A stretch of 9,937 bases of DNA from Clostridiales bacterium (GTDB taxonomy: Bacteria; Bacillota; Clostridia; Lachnospirales; WQUN01): the NCBI GenBank assembly GCA_031289625.1, contig JAITPB010000111.1, forward strand, positions 1 to 9,937, in the 5' to 3' direction. Positions 1 through 6,319 of the stretch are shown here, piece by piece; position 1 is the first letter of the stretch; every line of letters begins with the position of its first letter. The notes beneath the pieces are model-generated. The model did no database searches. It was given only the letters and a program-made list of their open reading frames with translations, and was not told the origin of the DNA. Made by a program: the position numbers and the translations under genes.

Positions 1-473
1 CGCGGTGAAGTCCAGACGTGTTCATCATATTCGGCTTCTTCTCCGTGTTCAGCGTATTCGGCTTCTTCTTCGTGTTCCTCGTCTTGCATCCCCTCAACGA
101 TTTCTTCTTCGGCAGTTTCCACACAGTCCATCAAGGTGATGATCTTCATTTTGGAAGTGTCCATCGGCTCCAGAACGCCGTTCACCCACTCGTCGGATTC
201 GCCGCCGACATAGATGAAGACATCGCAGTTTTGGATTTCAATGATGTCCTGTGGCGTCGGCTCGAAGGAATGGCTTTCGGCGGCGGGCGGCAGGAGCATA
301 CTGACATTCGCTTTCTCCCCGGCAACCGCGCGGGTAAAGTCGTAGGGCGGAAAAATGGTGGCGACGACGCTGATTTTGTTATCATCCGTCTGTTCAGAAG
401 CTTTTGGCCCGCAAGCAGACAGAAGCGCGGCGGAAAGCAGTGCCGCCAGCGCAATGGAAAATATGCGTTTCAT
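1..473 (-). CDS. Zinc/manganese ABC transporter substrate-binding lipoprotein (ZnuA/AdcA-like), 3' part missing
   Basis: The product is an extracytoplasmic lipoprotein expected to capture Zn2+ (or Mn2+) and deliver it to an ABC permease. Only the N-terminal 157 residues are in the window; the gene continues past base 1. The signal peptide ends in lipobox LSAC with the acylated Cys at residue 21. ISVVATIFPPYDF (34-46) is the typical first strand of cluster A-I (ZnuA/TroA) binding proteins. ESHSFEPTP (66-74) carries the first metal-ligand His (H68). A Glu/His-rich loop (about 119-151) is characteristic of the zinc-specific members, and it ends in DEHVWTSP (150-157), matching the conserved D-E-H-x-W-x-S-P motif that contains the second His ligand. 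The start at 473 is preceded by a G-rich ribosome binding site. It probably forms an operon with the small membrane protein gene upstream (116-nt gap). Zinc over manganese is inferred from the acidic/His loop. Confidence 0.93.
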   Translation of the reverse strand, partial: MKRIFSIALAALLSAALLSACGPKASEQTDDNKISVVATIFPPYDFTRAVAGEKANVSMLLPPAAESHSFEPTPQDIIEIQNCDVFIYVGGESDEWVNGVLEPMDTSKMKIITLMDCVETAEEEIVEGMQDEEHEEEAEYAEHGEEAEYDEHVWTSP

Positions 474-589
474 GAAAACCCCCCGTTATTTTTGATTTTG
501 GGCGCAAAAATACAAGGAAACGCTGACTGGGTTTGAAAAAGGCGCAATACGCCCCTCAAACGGGCACAGCACTCCCTTGCCGGAGGCTT

Positions 590-952
590 TTAATTATTGA
601 GCCGGACTTTTAACGTGACAGGCGTGGAAAAGCCGGGATATGTAGATGCGGATTTAGGATTGCGCGGAGAAAAAACCGCGCATAATCCGAAGGCAATGGC
701 GGCGGTTCCGACTGTCAAAATTTGTTTGAGCCAGTTTCCAGCGGCGGCGACATGGGCACAGGTTGCGCATGTGCCGTTCGCGCCGTTTTGATCGTGTTCG
801 TGGTTTGCGTGGGTCAAAATATATGCGGCTGAAAAGAGGGTAGCGGCAACGAAAATGGCGCAAAAAGCCAAGGCTGTCAATCTAATTGCTGATCTCACCG
901 CTGATGGCCTGCGGTTGCTATTCATTCCTGCATTATACGTAGAACAGCACAT
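590..952 (-). CDS. Small two-helix membrane protein with His/Cys-rich centre, zinc-operon associated
   Basis: I do not recognise a named family. The 120-residue protein has a basic N-terminus, a hydrophobic segment at about 24-46, a polar stretch HANHEHDQNGANGTCATCAH (48-67), a second hydrophobic segment at about 77-94, and a short polar tail. The central stretch holds H48, H51, H53, D54, C62, C65 and H67, a CxxC plus His cluster of the kind that binds transition metals. With two helices, it would sit on one face of the membrane. The start at 952 is chosen because AAAGGAGG lies 8 nt upstream; the next Met (residue 10) has no comparable site. The gene precedes the ZnuA-like gene on the same strand and is the first gene after the promoter at 1007-1035, so a role in metal handling or sensing is inferred from context. 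Confidence 0.8.
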   Translation of the reverse strand: MCCSTYNAGMNSNRRPSAVRSAIRLTALAFCAIFVAATLFSAAYILTHANHEHDQNGANGTCATCAHVAAAGNWLKQILTVGTAAIAFGLCAVFSPRNPKSASTYPGFSTPVTLKVRLNN

Positions 953-991
953 GGCCGAACCCTCCTTTCATTGATGCTCCCATAAAACAAT

Positions 992-1008
992 ATGATGCAC
1001 AACATCAT
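992..1008. promoter_or_regulatory. Palindromic operator candidate for the zinc operon
   Basis: ATGATG and CATCAT form a perfect 6-bp inverted repeat around a 5-bp centre. Read as 7-1-7 (TGATGCA-C-AACATCA) it has the geometry of Fur-family (Zur/Fur/PerR) boxes. It overlaps the -10 element of the minus-strand promoter by two bases, a position suited to repression. Zinc-dependent repression by a Zur-like protein is an inference from the downstream ZnuA-like gene; the bases do not match the Bacillus Zur consensus closely. Confidence 0.45.
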
Positions 1009-1035
1009 TTTAGCACAAGCAGCTTTAAAAGTAAA
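1007..1035 (-). promoter_or_regulatory. Sigma-A type promoter for the zinc operon
   Basis: On the minus strand a -35 TTTACT (1030-1035, 4 of 6 consensus) and a -10 TAAAAT (1007-1012, 5 of 6) are separated by exactly 17 bp. The promoter points at the small membrane protein gene starting at 952. The -10 abuts and partly overlaps the palindrome at 992-1008. Confidence 0.55.
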
Positions 1036-1043
1036 ATTAAAAA

Positions 1044-1103
1044 TCAAGGGGCCAGTGGTGACGAGAGAAAATTGATCGCTTTCCAAAATCTTGTCAGCTT
1101 CAT
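1044..1103 (-). CDS. Candidate 19-residue peptide gene downstream of the sensor kinase
   Basis: A 20-codon frame (ATG at 1103, TGA at 1044-1046) encodes MKLTRFWKAINFLSSPLAP. A strong ribosome binding site, GGAGGTG, occupies 1112-1118 with an ideal 8-nt spacing, and the start lies 21 nt after the kinase stop codon, so it would be the last gene of the regulator-kinase operon. The peptide has a cationic, amphipathic N-terminus (Lys2, Arg5, Lys8 with hydrophobic partners) and a Ser/Pro-rich end. Genes for pheromone precursors are commonly encoded next to kinases of this class. However, there is no Cys, no double-glycine leader and no acidic AgrD-type tail, so it does not fit a known precursor family. 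It could be a signal peptide, a short effector, or chance. The ribosome binding site is the main support. Confidence 0.45.
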   Translation of the reverse strand: MKLTRFWKAINFLSSPLAP

Positions 1104-1124
1104 TGTCGAAGCACCTCCATTTTA

Positions 1125-2696
1125 CTATTTTTCGCTTTCATAGACCACAAGGTTCTGCACAAGGCAATCCTCATAAAAATACGAATTTAACGTAACGCAA
1201 TCATACTTTTGAAGCAGCCCCCGTACAATCACAAGCCCTTTGCCACGTTCGCCATTTTTTGAGGAAACCCCGGCTTTTATGCCCGTTTCTTTCCTTTCGG
1301 GACTGACGGTATTTTTAACCATATATGAAACCATTTCATCGTTTCGCGTCAATTTGAGGGTGATAACGCCCTGTGCCAAGGTCATACATTCCTCAATGGC
1401 GTTGTCCAGCAATATCCCCAAAATCCGTACTAAATCCATAAGCTCGAACGAACCCCCGGAAGCCGAAAAGCGCGGCGATATATCCAATTCAATAGCAATG
1501 CCGCGCTCCACGGCCTGCGATATTTTGTAGCTTAAAAAGGCTTTCAAATGTTCGCTGTCTATGGCCGACAGCTTGCCGAACAAGTCGCTTTTCGCTATTT
1601 CCGCCTTGGCGAACGGGCTGATTTTTTCGCGGTAGAAGGCTTGCATTTCCACGCTGCCATTTTGCTCAACAAAGCTACCCATCGTGAGAAAAATATTCTT
1701 AATATCGTGTTTAATACTCCTAATCTCGTTCATGTTTTTTTCAAGGCTGGATGAATAAGTGGCAAGGCTTTGACTTTCAAACGTTTTGCTTTGGAGATTG
1801 TCTTTCAGCCACGTTATCCTGAAAATCATAATGAGAAAAGATAGCTGGATAATAAGCGCGAATAACGCAAAGATTGTAAAAACGCCATTCAGCGAATCGT
1901 CAAATCTATGTGACAACGTGTAGCTGCCATTCAAAACAATTATCAGCAGAAGGATTCCAATAGAATTGTATATGAAAAACCGCTCAATGCGCGGATATGC
2001 CTTGCCCATTTGATTGATTTCGTCAAAGCGTTTCTGAAACAGCCGCTTTATGAAATAAATAAGGGCTAAATTTATGGAGACGATAACGAGCGTAGCAATC
2101 CCCCATACAATCAGCTTTTCTATTCTTGAATCAAATGAATAGCCCATTTTTCGAACATACTTGTCAAACATAACCTCGAAAACATAGCCCTCCAGAGAGA
2201 TTAAAACAGCCGCGAACCAAACATAAAAAAGGCGGCCATTTAACCGTCCTAACCGTATTTTACAGATTGCCAATAGAACGGCAAAAACATATAAAATCGC
2301 TAAAGAACCACCAAATAACCATGAATGAAGCCCAACAAACCTACTTACGCAAACAAAACACGCAAACAGGACAGCATAATCCAATACGGATAATTTTATA
2401 AAATTCAAGATAAAAACGACCGCCGTCATGACAAAGGCCAACGCGACATAACTTGCGGAAACGCTTCCCGTTCCAGGCGAGTAGTACATCACCAGCCCGA
2501 CAGCCGCGCAGATAGCGAGCATAACCGCAAAAATGCTATAGGCCCTATGTTTTGCTTTGTTCCCGATAGCGTCAATAATCAGCAACACCGCGAGTGTTAT
2601 TAAAGGAATTAAAAATTGCCTCAAAAGATTGCCGAATAAAATTTCAAAAGTTGACGGGCCTGTTCCGCCGCCGCCCGAAACGATTACATCATTCAC
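1125..2696 (-). CDS. Sensor histidine kinase, AgrC/ComD-type (HPK10, GHKL ATPase)
   Basis: The protein is an integral-membrane kinase that should sense an extracellular, probably peptide, signal and phosphorylate the LytTR regulator encoded just upstream. I place the start at GTG 2696, giving 523 residues: it overlaps the regulator's TGA as GTGA, with GGGGTGA upstream. A GTG at 2714 in the same frame would add six residues. About eight or nine hydrophobic segments span residues 25-295, somewhat more than the six or seven usual for AgrC. The dimerisation helix contains IRSIKHDIKN with the phospho-acceptor His at 330. The ATPase domain shows the N-box LLDNAIEE (Asn 432) and a glycine-rich GERGKGLVIVRG (482-493). 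The stop is TAG. Membership of the AgrC/ComD/PlnB-like class is clear from the H-box and N-box; the ligand is unknown. Confidence 0.93.
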   Translation of the reverse strand: MNDVIVSGGGGTGPSTFEILFGNLLRQFLIPLITLAVLLIIDAIGNKAKHRAYSIFAVMLAICAAVGLVMYYSPGTGSVSASYVALAFVMTAVVFILNFIKLSVLDYAVLFACFVCVSRFVGLHSWLFGGSLAILYVFAVLLAICKIRLGRLNGRLFYVWFAAVLISLEGYVFEVMFDKYVRKMGYSFDSRIEKLIVWGIATLVIVSINLALIYFIKRLFQKRFDEINQMGKAYPRIERFFIYNSIGILLLIIVLNGSYTLSHRFDDSLNGVFTIFALFALIIQLSFLIMIFRITWLKDNLQSKTFESQSLATYSSSLEKNMNEIRSIKHDIKNIFLTMGSFVEQNGSVEMQAFYREKISPFAKAEIAKSDLFGKLSAIDSEHLKAFLSYKISQAVERGIAIELDISPRFSASGGSFELMDLVRILGILLDNAIEECMTLAQGVITLKLTRNDEMVSYMVKNTVSPERKETGIKAGVSSKNGERGKGLVIVRGLLQKYDCVTLNSYFYEDCLVQNLVVYESEK

Positions 2697-3454
2697 GCCT
2701 TTTTCACCCCGCACTTCCTAATGATGTCATTTTTCAGGCGAAAGGAGCAAGCCGCCGTTTCGCCCCCGGCGAATTTCACAAGGCCGTCCGCTACGGACAC
2801 CACATAATTCTTGTTGATAATAACGGAGCGGTGGCTTTTTATAAAATTGCCGCCGAGGATGTTCAGCACGTTTTCGATCGTATCCCGCACCGAAACTGAT
2901 GAGCCGTCCACGGTATGGTAGCAGACAAAATGCGAAACCGATTTGTCCGCTTCCACATACAGAATTTGGGAAACAGGCAAAGAAACATACTCGTCAATGC
3001 CGACCAAAAGCTGTATATAGCCGTCATTCGACGTGTTCCCGACTGTCAGCGCGGCGTTCTCTAAGGCGAGGCTGATGTATTTTTTATAGCCTATAAACAT
3101 TTTGCTCTCGTTCGCTGCCTTTTCAATGAACCCAAAGGCTTCGACGCCACTTTTCAACACGCTCATGCCCATATCGGCGTGGCTCGTCACAAAGACTATC
3201 TTGGAACGCGGTTCTGCTTTCTTAATGACTTTGGCAATGTCCACACCGTTCAAGCTGGATTTCCCAAAGTCTATATCTAAAAAGTATAGGTATGCGCTCG
3301 GATTTTTTTCAATGAAACGCAGGGCTTCCCTATAATCTGTCGTCGCACATACGAGGTTGGCGTCAAGCCCGTTTTCCTTTATACACCGCCTCGCCATTTT
3401 CACGGACATGTCCAGCATAAAGCGGTCGTCGTCGCAGCATATCACGCCCAGCAT
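2693..3454 (-). CDS. Response regulator with receiver and LytTR DNA-binding domains (AgrA/ComE/PlnC-like)
   Basis: The 253-residue cytoplasmic regulator has a receiver domain (about 1-125) with acidic cluster D8-D10, phospho-acceptor Asp60 in YFLDID, Thr90 in FVTSH and Lys112 in FGFIEK. A LytTR domain follows (about 145-250) with the hallmark FIKSHRSVIINKNYV (204-218). Proteins of this type bind tandem boxes about 21 bp apart as dimers and activate transcription; such boxes lie directly upstream of this gene on both strands. The start at 3454 is preceded by AGGGGTGG. It is the first gene of the regulator-kinase operon and overlaps the kinase start by a GTGA junction, indicating translational coupling. 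Function and partner are well supported; the signal and the full regulon are not visible. Confidence 0.95.
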   Translation of the reverse strand: MLGVICCDDDRFMLDMSVKMARRCIKENGLDANLVCATTDYREALRFIEKNPSAYLYFLDIDFGKSSLNGVDIAKVIKKAEPRSKIVFVTSHADMGMSVLKSGVEAFGFIEKAANESKMFIGYKKYISLALENAALTVGNTSNDGYIQLLVGIDEYVSLPVSQILYVEADKSVSHFVCYHTVDGSSVSVRDTIENVLNILGGNFIKSHRSVIINKNYVVSVADGLVKFAGGETAACSFRLKNDIIRKCGVKKA

Positions 3455-3493
3455 TTAACCACCCCTAACCGCGTAGCTGTCCAACACATGATC

Positions 3494-3499
3494 ATCATA
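3494..3499 (-). promoter_or_regulatory. -10 element of the regulator-kinase operon promoter
   Basis: TATGAT (5 of 6 consensus) on the minus strand lies 33 nt downstream of the outer minus-strand LytTR box and about 40 nt before the regulator start. The hexamer 17 bp upstream (TGGCAA, 3517-3522) is a poor -35, as expected for an activator-dependent promoter. It is the mirror image of the element at 3636-3641. Confidence 0.5.
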
Positions 3500-3532
3500 A
3501 CATCTCCTATCCCCATTTGCCATCCCTGTGTC

Positions 3533-3562
3533 CTGAACGTAGTAACTTTTGGCGTGAACGTA
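3533..3562 (-). promoter_or_regulatory. LytTR box pair facing the regulator-kinase operon
   Basis: On the minus strand TACGTTCAC (3554-3562) is followed after exactly 12 bp by TACGTTCAG (3533-3541), so the repeats are 21 bp apart. This matches the known architecture of LytTR sites, for example the plantaricin TACGTTAAT direct repeats with 12-bp spacer and the AgrA repeats. Binding by the adjacent regulator would give positive autoregulation. Confidence 0.75.
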
Positions 3563-3584
3563 ATTATTTGCGTTACGTTCACGC
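3552..3584. repeat. Perfect 12-bp inverted repeat formed by the two inner LytTR boxes
   Basis: GCGTGAACGTAA (3552-3563) and TTACGTTCACGC (3573-3584) are exact reverse complements separated by 9 bp. Each arm contains one LytTR box, on opposite strands. The dyad axis is the centre of the divergent control region. No T-run follows on either strand, so it is not an intrinsic terminator. Confidence 0.85.
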
Positions 3585-3603
3585 TATGGTGGGTTACGTT
3601 TAG
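3574..3603 (+). promoter_or_regulatory. LytTR box pair facing the transporter operon
   Basis: TACGTTCAC (3574-3582) and TACGTTTAG (3595-3603) form a direct repeat with a 12-bp spacer and 21-bp period, oriented toward the lipoprotein/ABC operon. The extended match GTTACGTT is identical in both copies. The last box lies 32 nt before a good -10. By analogy with AgrA, ComE and PlnC sites, this should be the activation site through which the neighbouring regulator controls the operon. Confidence 0.77.
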
Positions 3604-3635
3604 GCTGAAATCCTCATCGCGCCGTTTTTTCACGC

Positions 3636-3641
3636 TACAAT
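3636..3641 (+). promoter_or_regulatory. -10 element of the transporter operon promoter
   Basis: TACAAT (5 of 6 consensus) lies 32 nt after the second plus-strand LytTR box and 33 nt before the first start codon. The sequence 17 bp upstream (CTCATC) does not resemble a -35, consistent with dependence on the LytTR activator. TATAAA at 3647-3652 is an alternative. Confidence 0.5.
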
Positions 3642-3673
3642 CAAGCTATAAAAAATTTCAGGAGGAAAATTGT

Positions 3674-4183
3674 ATGAAAAAAATTGTAACGGCGTTTGCC
3701 GTGTGCTTCGCCATCAGCTTATCGGGGTGCGGCAAAAATACGAGCGCGGAGGTTGCGAATAATAATGGCGATACCCCAAAGGCACAGACCGCATTGCTAG
3801 AAACGCCTGTCTCAACAACCGAGATTGTTATATCGGACGACAGCGGCACAAAAGTTAAGCTAATCGTCAGTGGGAAAGAGCTTATGTTCGACGGTCAGCA
3901 GCCGATTGTGAAGGATGGCGAGGTGTTCGTTCCTGTGTATGGCGTGTTTGAAAATTTAGACGGCGCGAACGGCAATCAAGATGCGCCTTTTACGGTTAAA
4001 TGGGACGAAACAACGTCCACGGCGACAATTCGGAACACATGGTACAACGTCACGGTTACGGCGAATGATTTATTCATGATTCCGTTGTTGGAAGTTGCGG
4101 AAGCCATAGACGCGACTGTTGAATGGGACGAAACGGCAAAAACAATGTCGGTCTTCTACGAAAGTATGATCAAGGTTGATTAA
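3674..4183 (+). CDS. Small lipoprotein with copper-amine-oxidase-N-like (stalk) domain
   Basis: The 169-residue surface lipoprotein has a signal peptide with lipobox LSGC (acylated Cys19), a Ser/Thr-rich linker to about residue 55, and one repeat-type domain. The domain reads GKELMFDGQQPIVKDGEVFVPVYGVFENL and later VKWDETTSTATI, then a second partial unit with IPLLEVAEAIDATVEWDETAKTMSV. This follows the pattern of the copper amine oxidase N-terminal domain found widely on Firmicutes cell-surface proteins, where it is thought to mediate wall or protein contact and carries no enzyme activity. The domain is slightly divergent: the usual VPxR becomes VPVY. The start at 3674 has GGAGG 8 nt upstream; an open frame back to 3488 crosses the promoter and is not used. 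It is the first gene of the operon, 14 nt before the solute-binding protein gene. Confidence 0.82.
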   Translation: MKKIVTAFAVCFAISLSGCGKNTSAEVANNNGDTPKAQTALLETPVSTTEIVISDDSGTKVKLIVSGKELMFDGQQPIVKDGEVFVPVYGVFENLDGANGNQDAPFTVKWDETTSTATIRNTWYNVTVTANDLFMIPLLEVAEAIDATVEWDETAKTMSVFYESMIKVD

Positions 4184-4197
4184 GGGAGGGCTTATAT

Positions 4198-5427
4198 ATG
4201 AAAAAAGCGTTATTGTCGTTGCTGATTCTCGCGCTGCTCGTTTTCCCATTTACCGGCTGCGGTGCGAAAACGGCTCAATCCAACGGCGAATTGACCATTG
4301 CGGCGTTTAACGACAGCGAGTTTTTGACTTCAGCGGCGAGGCAGTATGAAGAAGCCCATGAGGGCGTGACAGTCAATATAACTTTTTACGCGGGCGAGGA
4401 AAAGGACGTGTCCAAATACGCGCAGATAATCAACACCGCGCTGATGAGCGGCAAAGGCGAGGATATTATGGATGTTTCCCGTATAACATGGGCAAAATTG
4501 GCTGACAAAAACAAGCTGCTTGACCTGAATGGCCTAATTCAATTAGATTCCGCGCAATATTATCAGGATGTGTTAGACGCTTTCCTTTACAAAGGCAAAC
4601 GGTATGCAATCCCGTTGTGCTTTATGTTTGAGATGTTTCAGTTTGACGACGCTTGGGGCGATGAGGAAGCTCCCGCCGACTTTACAATTGACGGTTTGCT
4701 CGCGTTGGCGGATAAATACCCCGAAACCACGCTTTTTAATGGGGGCGGCGGCGGAATGGGGCCAACCGCACTCGCGTATAAGCTGTTTTCCTTGGAATTT
4801 AAGAATTTTCTGGATATGGAGAACAAAATCGCCAGCGTGGACAACGAGAAATTCATATCGCTGCTCCAAAATGTCCAATCCCTTGCCGGGCGGATTCAAA
4901 TTAAAGAAAGAGGCGATACTTCGCTGATTCGGCAATACATGATATATTCGCCCGCCATGAGCAGCGGCGGGACGGTGGATTACGCGGATATGTTTTTGAT
5001 GACAAACGAGCTGGGGCAAGCCGGTTTTGAAACGTCCGGATTTTTGCCCTCCATAAACGCCAACAGCGTTCACCCCGAACTTGCCGCCGATTTCATTCGG
5101 TATTTGCTGTCAGAAGAAATACAGTCCTCGCCGGAATTGATATGCTGTCCTGTCAACAAAAACGCGGCGGCGGCATTAGCCAAATTAGTCTTTGGCGATG
5201 TGAGCGCAGAGGGATACGCGCCGGACGGCTTTGACGATAACAGCCTTGAGCGGAATATCCAAAAATTCAATGAGTTTGCCAGACAGCTTGGCATTCTCGA
5301 ATATGCCGACCATGTTATCCTTGACTTCGTAAACACCGAAATGAACCGCTATTTTCAAGGCGAGGAAAGCGCGGAGCAAGCTGCGAAGAATCTGCAATCC
5401 CGGCTGAATACCTATTTGACGGAGTGA
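4198..5427 (+). CDS. ABC transporter extracellular solute-binding lipoprotein, family 1 (sugar-type)
   Basis: The 409-residue lipoprotein is expected to bind a solute outside the membrane and pass it to the two permeases encoded next. The signal peptide ends in lipobox FTGC (Cys21). ELTIAAFN (31-38) is the first strand of the type-1 fold, YKGKRYAIPL (131-140) is the common hinge-region signature, and PELAADFIRYLLSEEIQ (293-309) followed by CCPVNKNA (316-323) is the usual C-lobe pattern. The C-terminus AAKNLQSRLNTYL (395-407) is also typical. Length is normal for the family. The ribosome binding site GGGAGGG precedes the ATG at 4198. The family mostly binds oligosaccharides, but the ligand cannot be read from sequence, and control by a peptide-type two-component system leaves other ligands open. 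Confidence 0.9.
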   Translation: MKKALLSLLILALLVFPFTGCGAKTAQSNGELTIAAFNDSEFLTSAARQYEEAHEGVTVNITFYAGEEKDVSKYAQIINTALMSGKGEDIMDVSRITWAKLADKNKLLDLNGLIQLDSAQYYQDVLDAFLYKGKRYAIPLCFMFEMFQFDDAWGDEEAPADFTIDGLLALADKYPETTLFNGGGGGMGPTALAYKLFSLEFKNFLDMENKIASVDNEKFISLLQNVQSLAGRIQIKERGDTSLIRQYMIYSPAMSSGGTVDYADMFLMTNELGQAGFETSGFLPSINANSVHPELAADFIRYLLSEEIQSSPELICCPVNKNAAAALAKLVFGDVSAEGYAPDGFDDNSLERNIQKFNEFARQLGILEYADHVILDFVNTEMNRYFQGEESAEQAAKNLQSRLNTYLTE

Positions 5428-5431
5428 GGGC

Positions 5432-6313
5432 GTGAATCAGGGGAACCGCGTAAATCTGCGCCGTTTTTCGCGTAACGAAAAATTCAGAAATGAAAACAGG
5501 CTGGCGTTTTTATTCATCGCCCCGAGCGTTTTAGGCGCTGCGCTGTTCTTTATCGTGCCGTTCGTGATGTCGCTGGGTTACGCGACGACGGACAGTAACG
5601 GGCTTTTCGTCGGGCTTGCCAATTTCAAAAATTTGTTCGCCAGCGAAGCCTTTAGGTTGGCGGCGTGGAACACGTTCAAGTTCATGGGGGCGGCGATACC
5701 GCTCAACATAATTATTCCGTTGTTGATCGGCTGTCTACTGTATAAATCTACAGGCGGGGGCTGGTTAAAAACGATTTTTATGTCGCCGCTGGTCATCCCA
5801 TCGGCGTGCGCGGCGTTTTTCTTCCAGAGTTTATTTGAGTCAAACGGACTGATAAGCGGGATTTTGGGCGTAAACACGGATTGGCTGCAAACGGATGCTT
5901 CCTTTGCGATCGCAGTGGCTGTGTACGTTTGGAAAAACATGGGCTATAACCTCGTGCTTGTGCTGGCCGGGCTGGCCGGAATACCCAAAGAGTATTACGA
6001 GTGGGCAGCCATTGAGGGCATGGGGAGTGTCAGGGCTTTTTTGAAGATTACGCTGGTTTACATGATACCGACGCTGTTTATCGCGTTCGTGATGTCGTTT
6101 ATCAGTTCTTTCAAAGTTTACAGAGAACTTTATATGCTGGCGGGGAACTATCCGAACGAGAAAATTTATATGCTTCAGCATTATATGAATCATCAGTTTG
6201 CCGCGCTGGATTATCAAAATTTAACGTCGGCGTCGTTTGTGATTACGTTCGTGATTGGCGCGTTCGTGATTGTGTTCTTCGTGGCTGACAAGAAATCGGA
6301 GTATGGGGAGTGA
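5432..6313 (+). CDS. ABC transporter permease, MalF/UgpA-type
   Basis: This 293-residue inner-membrane permease has a hydrophilic N-terminus and about six membrane helices (roughly 27-50, 80-103, 115-135, 158-182, 208-228, 268-285). The cytoplasmic EAA loop, which docks the ATPase, is visible as YYEWAAIEGMGSVRAFLKIT (188-207), with the invariant Gly of the motif at 196. The GTG start at 5432 lies 4 nt after the solute-binding protein's stop, with GGAGTGAGG just upstream, so translation is probably coupled. Its TGA at 6311-6313 is in the same frame as the following permease, with no other stop between them. Confidence 0.92.
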   Translation: MNQGNRVNLRRFSRNEKFRNENRLAFLFIAPSVLGAALFFIVPFVMSLGYATTDSNGLFVGLANFKNLFASEAFRLAAWNTFKFMGAAIPLNIIIPLLIGCLLYKSTGGGWLKTIFMSPLVIPSACAAFFFQSLFESNGLISGILGVNTDWLQTDASFAIAVAVYVWKNMGYNLVLVLAGLAGIPKEYYEWAAIEGMGSVRAFLKITLVYMIPTLFIAFVMSFISSFKVYRELYMLAGNYPNEKIYMLQHYMNHQFAALDYQNLTSASFVITFVIGAFVIVFFVADKKSEYGE

Positions 6314-6319
6314 GAAAAA

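Noticed and set aside
182..454. Minus-strand 90-codon frame rich in Arg/Pro/Ser
   Set aside because: It is an out-of-frame shadow of the ZnuA-like gene, whose own frame shows a lipobox and the DEHVWTSP motif.
536..553. GGCG/CGCC hairpin followed on the minus strand by TTTTT, a possible attenuator before the ZnuA-like gene
   Set aside because: The stem is only 4 bp, too weak to call.
3552..3584. 12-bp stem-loop as an intrinsic terminator
   Set aside because: No T-run follows on either strand and it lies between divergent promoters; it is explained by opposed LytTR boxes.
3442..3633. Minus-strand 63-codon frame across the divergent control region
   Set aside because: It covers the LytTR boxes and overlaps the regulator start in another frame, with no family resemblance.
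3488..3673. Upstream extension of the stalk-domain lipoprotein frame
   Set aside because: The frame crosses promoter elements. The ATG at 3674 has GGAGG at 8 nt and begins a proper lipoprotein signal peptide.
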